A stretch of DNA of 9,322 nucleotides from Oscillospiraceae bacterium (GTDB lineage Bacteria > Bacillota_A > Clostridia > Oscillospirales > WRJC01): positions 1-9,322 of the forward strand of contig WQXD01000133.1 of the NCBI GenBank assembly GCA_009785015.1, read 5' to 3'. A model generated the notes under the pieces. That model made no database searches, had not been told where the DNA came from, and was given only the letters and a program-made list of their open reading frames with translations. The first letter of the stretch is position 1; every line of letters begins with the position of its first letter. The position numbers and the translations under genes are program-made. This document shows, one piece after another, positions 6,097-9,322 of the stretch.

Positions 6097-7599
6097 ATGA
6101 ATAACATAACCAACATAACCAACATAACCTATCAGAGTACGAGAGACGCGAAAAACGCGGAAAAACTGCCCTGCGCGCAAGTGATAAAACAGGGAATGGC
6201 CAGAAGCGGCGGGCTGTTCATGCCCTCTGAAATCGTGGGAACCGATAAAAAAACCATTGAGAGCTTCATAGAAGCGGACTACGACGAAATCGCGTCGCAT
6301 ATACTCTCGCTATATCTGACAGACTACAAAAGATCCGACATAGAAAAAATCTCAAAACAAGCGTACTCAAAGGCGAACTTCCCGGATGGGGCGGCCAAAA
6401 CAAAAAAAGTGACCGATAAAATCAGCGTGCTCGAGCTCTACCACGGGCCCACTTCGGCCTTCAAGGATATGGCGCTGCAGATCATGCCCCTGCTGCTCAA
6501 AAAAGCGTTCGATATAACCGGCGAAAAAAGAAAGGCGCTCATACTCGTGGCCACTTCGGGGGACACGGGAAAAGCCGCCCTCGAGGGCACCAAGAATATC
6601 GGCGGCATAGAGACCCTGGTGTTTTACCCCAAGTACGGCGTGAGCGATATGCAGAAGCTGCAAATGGAGACACAGGAAGGCGGCAATTTGGACGTGTGTT
6701 CGGTTGAGGGAAATTTTGACGCGTGCCAGACCGGGGTGAAAAACATATTCAACGACCCCGAAGTAAATGCCGCCGCCGAAAAAAACGGGATATTTTTTTC
6801 CAGCGCCAATTCGATAAACTTCGGCAGGCTGATCCCGCAGGTGGCCTATTATTTTTACGGATACGCCGAAATGGTAAAATCAAACGAAATAAGGCCGGGC
6901 GAGCAAATAGACATATGCGTTCCCACGGGCAATTTCGGCAATATACTGGCGGCCTATTTCGCCAAAGCGATGGGGCTGCCGGCCGGCAGGCTGATCTGCG
7001 CCTCAAATATCAACAATGTTTTGACCGATTTTTTCAACACCGGGATATACGATATAAACCGGCGGTTTTTTACCACCATGTCGCCCTCAATGGACATACT
7101 GATCTCGTCGAATTTGGAAAGGCTGCTGTATCTTTTGGACGGCGCGGAAAACAATTCGAAATATATGTCAGATCTTAAATCGGCGGGAAAATTTGTCTCT
7201 TCGGCTTATTTAAAAAGCAAATTGGATGAAACTTTTACCGGAATGTACTGCGACGAAAAAAATACGGGCGCCGCAATAAAAAAAGTGTTCGACCAATACG
7301 GATATTTGATCGATACGCACACCGCCGTGGCTTTTGAATGCGCCGAAAGATATAATTCAAAAAACAAAACGCTTGTAGTGTCCACTGCCAGCGCGTATAA
7401 ATTCAGCTGCGACGTATATCGCTCCCTGACCGGAAAAGCAGTGGACGGCACAGCTGACCCGTGCGAAGCGCTCAGGGGGATCACGGGGGTAAAAATCCCG
7501 GAGGCGCTTCGCGGGCTCGGCGCAAGGCCCAAAAGATTTGATAACAGCGTCACGGCAGACGGCATGAAAGATTATGTGATGAAAAAATTGGGGGGATAG
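6097..7599 (+). CDS. thrC: Threonine synthase (long, PLP-dependent form)
   Basis: This enzyme converts O-phospho-L-homoserine to L-threonine, the last step of threonine synthesis. At 500 residues it is the long ThrC form with its own N-terminal domain. The core begins YQSTRD (12-17), the usual start of the family. HGPTSAFKDMALQ (116-128) carries the PLP-binding K123. ATSGDTGKAA (152-161) and PTGNFGN (276-282) hold the cofactor phosphate and ring. Ahead of the normal start are extra residues coded by a 9-bp tandem repeat giving Asn-Ile-Thr three times. ATG 6097 has GGGGGGA (6084-6090) 6 nt upstream. It follows the transporter by 26 bp and precedes the phosphoesterase by 5 bp. No hom/thrB gene is in the window, so the rest of the pathway lies elsewhere. 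Confidence 0.96.
   Translation: MNNITNITNITYQSTRDAKNAEKLPCAQVIKQGMARSGGLFMPSEIVGTDKKTIESFIEADYDEIASHILSLYLTDYKRSDIEKISKQAYSKANFPDGAAKTKKVTDKISVLELYHGPTSAFKDMALQIMPLLLKKAFDITGEKRKALILVATSGDTGKAALEGTKNIGGIETLVFYPKYGVSDMQKLQMETQEGGNLDVCSVEGNFDACQTGVKNIFNDPEVNAAAEKNGIFFSSANSINFGRLIPQVAYYFYGYAEMVKSNEIRPGEQIDICVPTGNFGNILAAYFAKAMGLPAGRLICASNINNVLTDFFNTGIYDINRRFFTTMSPSMDILISSNLERLLYLLDGAENNSKYMSDLKSAGKFVSSAYLKSKLDETFTGMYCDEKNTGAAIKKVFDQYGYLIDTHTAVAFECAERYNSKNKTLVVSTASAYKFSCDVYRSLTGKAVDGTADPCEALRGITGVKIPEALRGLGARPKRFDNSVTADGMKDYVMKKLGG
6103..6129 (+). repeat. 9-bp tandem repeat (three copies) in the thrC start region
   Basis: Three exact copies of AACATAACC lie in frame just after the thrC start codon and code Asn-Ile-Thr three times. 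Unit changes would keep the reading frame and alter only the length of the N-terminal tail. Confidence 0.95.
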
Positions 7600-7604
7600 G
7601 CAAG

Positions 7605-8330
7605 ATGGCGGTTTTTGCCATAGCGGACACCCACCTGTCGCTTTCCGCGGACAAATCGATGGAACTGTTTATGGGGCGCTGGAGCGGTTATGTGGATAAA
7701 TTAAAAAAAAACTGGAATGAAAAAGTGGCCCCTTCGGACAGCGTGGTGATTGCGGGGGACATATCCTGGGGAAGGGATTTTCGCGAGTGCGAAAAAGACT
7801 TCGCCTTTATAAACGAAAATTTAAACGGGATCAAATACATCATAAAGGGCAATCACGATTACTGGTGGGCCACCATGACAAAAATGAGCGGATGGATTAA
7901 AGAAAAAGGCTTCGGCAGCATAAAGATCGTGCACAACAACGCTTATCTCTGCGAAAATATCATAATCTGCGGGACGCGCGGCTGGTTTGTGGGAGGAGAA
8001 GGCGAAGACGGGGTCTCGGAAGAGGAGATGTTCAACCGGAAGATATTGAACCGCGAAGTGGGCAGATTGGATATGTCCTTATGCGCAGCAAAAAAAATCG
8101 GAGCGGAAAACGAAAGCGGCGAAGCGGTGGCTTTTATCCATTACCCGCCGGTTTACGGAGATTACGCCTGCGCCGAAATAGTAGAACTGCTCCAGCGGGA
8201 AAAAATAAAAAGATGTTACTTCGGCCATATCCACAACGTAAACGCCGGCAAGATAAAAAAAACATACAAAAACATAAATTTTGAACTGATTTCGGCCGAT
8301 TATCTGAAATTTACCCCGCTGAAAATATAG
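7605..8330 (+). CDS. Calcineurin-like metallophosphoesterase
   Basis: This 241-residue cytoplasmic protein has the complete metallophosphoesterase metal-site set in order. These are ADTHLS (D8, H10), GDISWG (D52 in 51-56), GNHDYWW (82-88), HYPP (H169) and GHIHN (197-201). The family holds two metal ions and cleaves phosphoesters; the substrate here is unknown. The GNHDYWW and HYPP forms are those of an uncharacterised Clostridia/Firmicutes subgroup. The ATG at 7605 lies 5 bp after the thrC stop, with a G-rich Shine-Dalgarno site at about 7590-7596 inside the end of thrC, so it is translationally linked to thrC. It is the last gene of the plus-strand block and ends 5 bp from the stop of the opposing antitoxin gene. 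Confidence 0.9.
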   Translation: MAVFAIADTHLSLSADKSMELFMGRWSGYVDKLKKNWNEKVAPSDSVVIAGDISWGRDFRECEKDFAFINENLNGIKYIIKGNHDYWWATMTKMSGWIKEKGFGSIKIVHNNAYLCENIIICGTRGWFVGGEGEDGVSEEEMFNRKILNREVGRLDMSLCAAKKIGAENESGEAVAFIHYPPVYGDYACAEIVELLQREKIKRCYFGHIHNVNAGKIKKTYKNINFELISADYLKFTPLKI

Positions 8331-8348
8331 AAGGTTCAGAAATATTTT
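8322..8348. terminator. Weak A/T hairpin between convergent genes
   Basis: AAAATAT (8322-8328) and ATATTTT (8342-8348) form a 7-bp A/T-only stem with a 13-nt loop, followed by further Ts on the plus strand. It overlaps both stop regions. It is the only candidate transcription end between the converging units, and the all-A/T stem makes it weak. Confidence 0.25.
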
Positions 8349-8647
8349 TTCGGTGTTATTGTCAGTTCACAGTCAATAGCGTCGATATACTTTAAAAGCG
8401 TTCGAAGCGTCGGGCTTTGCTTTTGCGTCGTTCCTTTTTCTATGCGGCTGATTGATTGCTGCGGCAATCCTGTTTTATTGTGAATATCTTGCTGCGTAAT
8501 ATTTTGAATCTTTCTGACTTCCGCTAACCTTTGTCGGAAAGTATATTCCCGTTCAAATTCTTCATAAGCCTTTTTTGCTTCCGGGTCTTTTAATAATTCT
8601 TCAAATTCCCGTTGTTCTTCTGCCGGATTAACCTGTTTGAATGGCAT
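8336..8647 (-). CDS. Xre-family antitoxin (HigA-like)
   Basis: This 103-residue protein has a charged helical N-terminus and a helix-turn-helix of the Xre/Cro type at about residues 41-72, including ITQQDIHNKTGLPQQSISRIEKG (50-72). A short tail ends LTITPKKYF. It follows a RelE/Gp49-like toxin gene, so its likely role is to neutralise that toxin and repress the shared promoter. The start is ATG 8645-8647, because a perfect AGGAGGTG (8654-8661) lies 6 nt upstream. The longer reading from a GTG at 8656 would start inside this ribosome site and is rejected. The toxin stop codon (8660-8662) overlaps the AGGAGG, so the pair is translationally coupled. The nearby plus-strand operon ends 5 bp away in the opposite direction. 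Confidence 0.9.
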   Translation of the reverse strand: MPFKQVNPAEEQREFEELLKDPEAKKAYEEFEREYTFRQRLAEVRKIQNITQQDIHNKTGLPQQSISRIEKGTTQKQSPTLRTLLKYIDAIDCELTITPKKYF

Positions 8648-8659
8648 AAACCGCACCTC

Positions 8660-8986
8660 CTATAATAAATCTTTTTCTTTGGCTCTTTGCATTGCTTTAT
8701 CAAGCTCAAATTTTTCAGCTTTGCCTTTTTGTTTTTTGCAAGCATGGAGAAAATGAACATTGTCTTTATCGAAAATGACATACATGATTCTATTGTCTGC
8801 AAATTTTATTTCCCACAGCTTTCCGCGTAGTTGCCTTGTGTTTAAACCGTTAAAAGCGTTCAAACCCTCTTTGATAATCTTATGTCTTATACCATAGCCG
8901 CATGTGCGTTCGGCTATAGGCAATCCGCTTAAATATTCTTTTATTAAATTTTTCCCGCCTTTTGTATAATAATCATGTATTTCCAT
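8660..8986 (-). CDS. RelE/HigB-like toxin (phage Gp49-like family)
   Basis: This 108-residue basic protein carries the hallmarks of the Gp49-like (PF05973) branch of RelE/HigB toxins. LRGKLWEIKF (53-62) is followed by the R-I-M-Y-V strand (66-70) and the HFLHACKKQKGKA segment (78-90), corresponding to the family's 'llHgF.KK' motif. A C-terminal helix of alternating Lys/Glu/Ala follows. Such toxins are usually ribosome-dependent mRNA endonucleases. The toxin gene precedes the antitoxin, the HigBA order. The ATG at 8984-8986 has GAGGTG (8992-8997) 5 nt upstream. The promoter at 9004-9033 puts the transcript start almost at the ribosome site. It is AT-richer than the plus-strand block, consistent with acquisition by transfer, but I have not calculated composition. 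Confidence 0.9.
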   Translation of the reverse strand: MEIHDYYTKGGKNLIKEYLSGLPIAERTCGYGIRHKIIKEGLNAFNGLNTRQLRGKLWEIKFADNRIMYVIFDKDNVHFLHACKKQKGKAEKFELDKAMQRAKEKDLL

Positions 8987-9003
8987 TTCAACACCTCATT
9001 TAC

Positions 9004-9033
9004 ATTATACATCATATTAGCTGTATTTGTCAA
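9004..9033 (-). promoter_or_regulatory. Promoter of the toxin-antitoxin pair
   Basis: Minus-strand TTGACA (9028-9033) and TATAAT (9004-9009) are both consensus with an 18-bp spacer. The predicted start is about 8996-8998, leaving a leader of only 10-12 nt that barely holds the GAGGTG ribosome site. An Xre autorepressor binding here would block the promoter, but I cannot identify a convincing operator palindrome. Confidence 0.68.
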
Positions 9034-9058
9034 TAGTATTTTTTATTTATTTTAGTAT

Positions 9059-9088
9059 TTGAAATAAAATAATCATGCCATATATAAT
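9059..9088 (+). promoter_or_regulatory. Plus-strand promoter upstream of the structured island
   Basis: TTGAAA (9059-9064), 18-bp spacer, TATAAT (9083-9088). The predicted start is near 9095, right where the sequence turns from AT-rich to GC-richer and hairpin-forming. It is divergent from the toxin promoter at 9004-9033. Confidence 0.48.
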
Positions 9089-9090
9089 AG

Positions 9091-9213
9091 GATGGGCGCC
9101 TCTGTTTAAAGGCTCAAAATGAGACTTTTCACTTTGTTTGGAATATTTGTTCGCCGTTTTGATGCCCGGGTCGGAATACCGTCGGGCACAACTTTTGTGC
9201 CGTTATTGAGCAT
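9091..9213 (+). other. Structured non-coding island, possible small RNA or leader
   Basis: No convincing protein gene lies in the 336 bp after the toxin start. Within it this 123-bp GC-richer block has several inverted repeats: TGCCCG (9163-9168) with CGGGCA (9183-9188); GGCACAA (9185-9191) with TTGTGCC (9195-9201); and a long-range GCTCAA (9112-9117) with TTGAGC (9206-9211) that could close the whole element. The two local hairpins share bases 9185-9188, so they exclude each other. A promoter at 9059-9088 would start transcription at its left edge. I do not recognise a known riboswitch or RNA family, and direction is uncertain, since hairpins exist on both strands. T runs at 9223-9229 and 9233-9238 follow, too far from a stem to be a classical terminator. 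Confidence 0.4.
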
Positions 9214-9249
9214 ACATAAAAATTTTTTTAAATTTTTTCAAAAAACCTC

Positions 9250-9278
9250 TTGACAAAGCATTTATATTGTTGTATAAT
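9250..9278 (+). promoter_or_regulatory. Strong consensus promoter reading out of the right edge
   Basis: TTGACA (9250-9255), 17-bp spacer, TATAAT (9273-9278), both perfect. Phased A/T tracts from 9217 to 9246 directly upstream look like an UP element. The predicted start is near 9285. Another TATAAT lies at 9300-9305 without a matching -35. An ATG at 9314 has no Shine-Dalgarno site, so I do not call a gene; the transcribed gene lies beyond the window. Confidence 0.68.
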
Positions 9279-9322
9279 CAATAATGCAACTGAATAACGT
9301 ATAATATAATCGTATGATTAAA

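Noticed and set aside
8648..8656. GTG start at 8656 for the Xre antitoxin
   Set aside because: The GTG is part of the AGGAGGTG ribosome site itself. ATG 8647 has correct spacing.
9075..9122. 15-codon plus-strand frame (MPYIIGWAPLFKGSK)
   Set aside because: It starts upstream of the predicted transcript start and has no ribosome site; a frame this short is expected by chance.
9108..9213. 35-codon minus-strand frame from an ATG at about 9213 across the structured island
   Set aside because: No Shine-Dalgarno site precedes the ATG and I know no matching protein family. I treat it as incidental to the structured island, although a degenerate gene cannot be excluded.
8987..9322. CRISPR array or insertion-sequence end in the right-hand intergenic region
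   Set aside because: There are no regularly spaced direct repeats, no terminal inverted repeats with target duplication, and no transposase fragment.

Overview
The window looks like chromosomal DNA from an uncultured low-to-mid GC Firmicute, most likely a Clostridia-class gut-type bacterium. Reasons: the lepB-rbgA-yraN gene order, a RbgA/YlqF-type GTPase, a clostridial type of small zincin, strong Shine-Dalgarno sites, consensus sigma-A promoters (TTGACA-17-TATAAT type) and AT-rich intergenic DNA. This is inference from gene content; no marker in the window fixes genus or species.

Layout. Positions 1-242 (minus) hold the start of a small antitoxin-like protein that runs off the left edge, with its own consensus promoter at 374-402. 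A tRNA-Thr(CGT) with encoded CCA lies on the minus strand (489-563), with its own promoter (574-602) and an intrinsic terminator (440-472). From 718 to 8330 everything is on the plus strand and tightly packed: an FGGY sugar kinase, a small zincin metallopeptidase, signal peptidase I, ribosome-assembly GTPase RbgA, YraN nuclease-fold protein, a GNAT acetyltransferase, a ten-helix DMT/EamA exporter, threonine synthase and a metallophosphoesterase. Spacings of 5-27 bp and overlaps of 4-11 bp suggest one or two transcription units: kinase-zincin from a promoter near 661, and lepB onward possibly from a weak promoter near 2650. On the minus strand, 8336-8986 is a toxin-antitoxin pair in HigB-HigA order (RelE/Gp49-like toxin first, Xre antitoxin second), with promoter 9004-9033. 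The last 336 bp has no convincing gene. It holds a plus-strand promoter, a GC-richer structured island and a second strong promoter pointing out of the window.

How the genes work together. The plus-strand block is mostly housekeeping (protein export processing, 50S assembly, threonine synthesis) mixed with poorly constrained accessory enzymes. It does not describe a single pathway. The kinase has no sugar transporter or isomerase beside it, and threonine synthase has no thrA/thrB neighbour. Two toxin-antitoxin-like loci, both on the minus strand, bracket the block.

I do not see an undescribed multi-gene system here. The points most worth a second look are the structured, probably transcribed island at about 9091-9213, the in-frame 9-bp tandem repeat coding Asn-Ile-Thr at the start of threonine synthase, and the absence of rnhB between rbgA and yraN.
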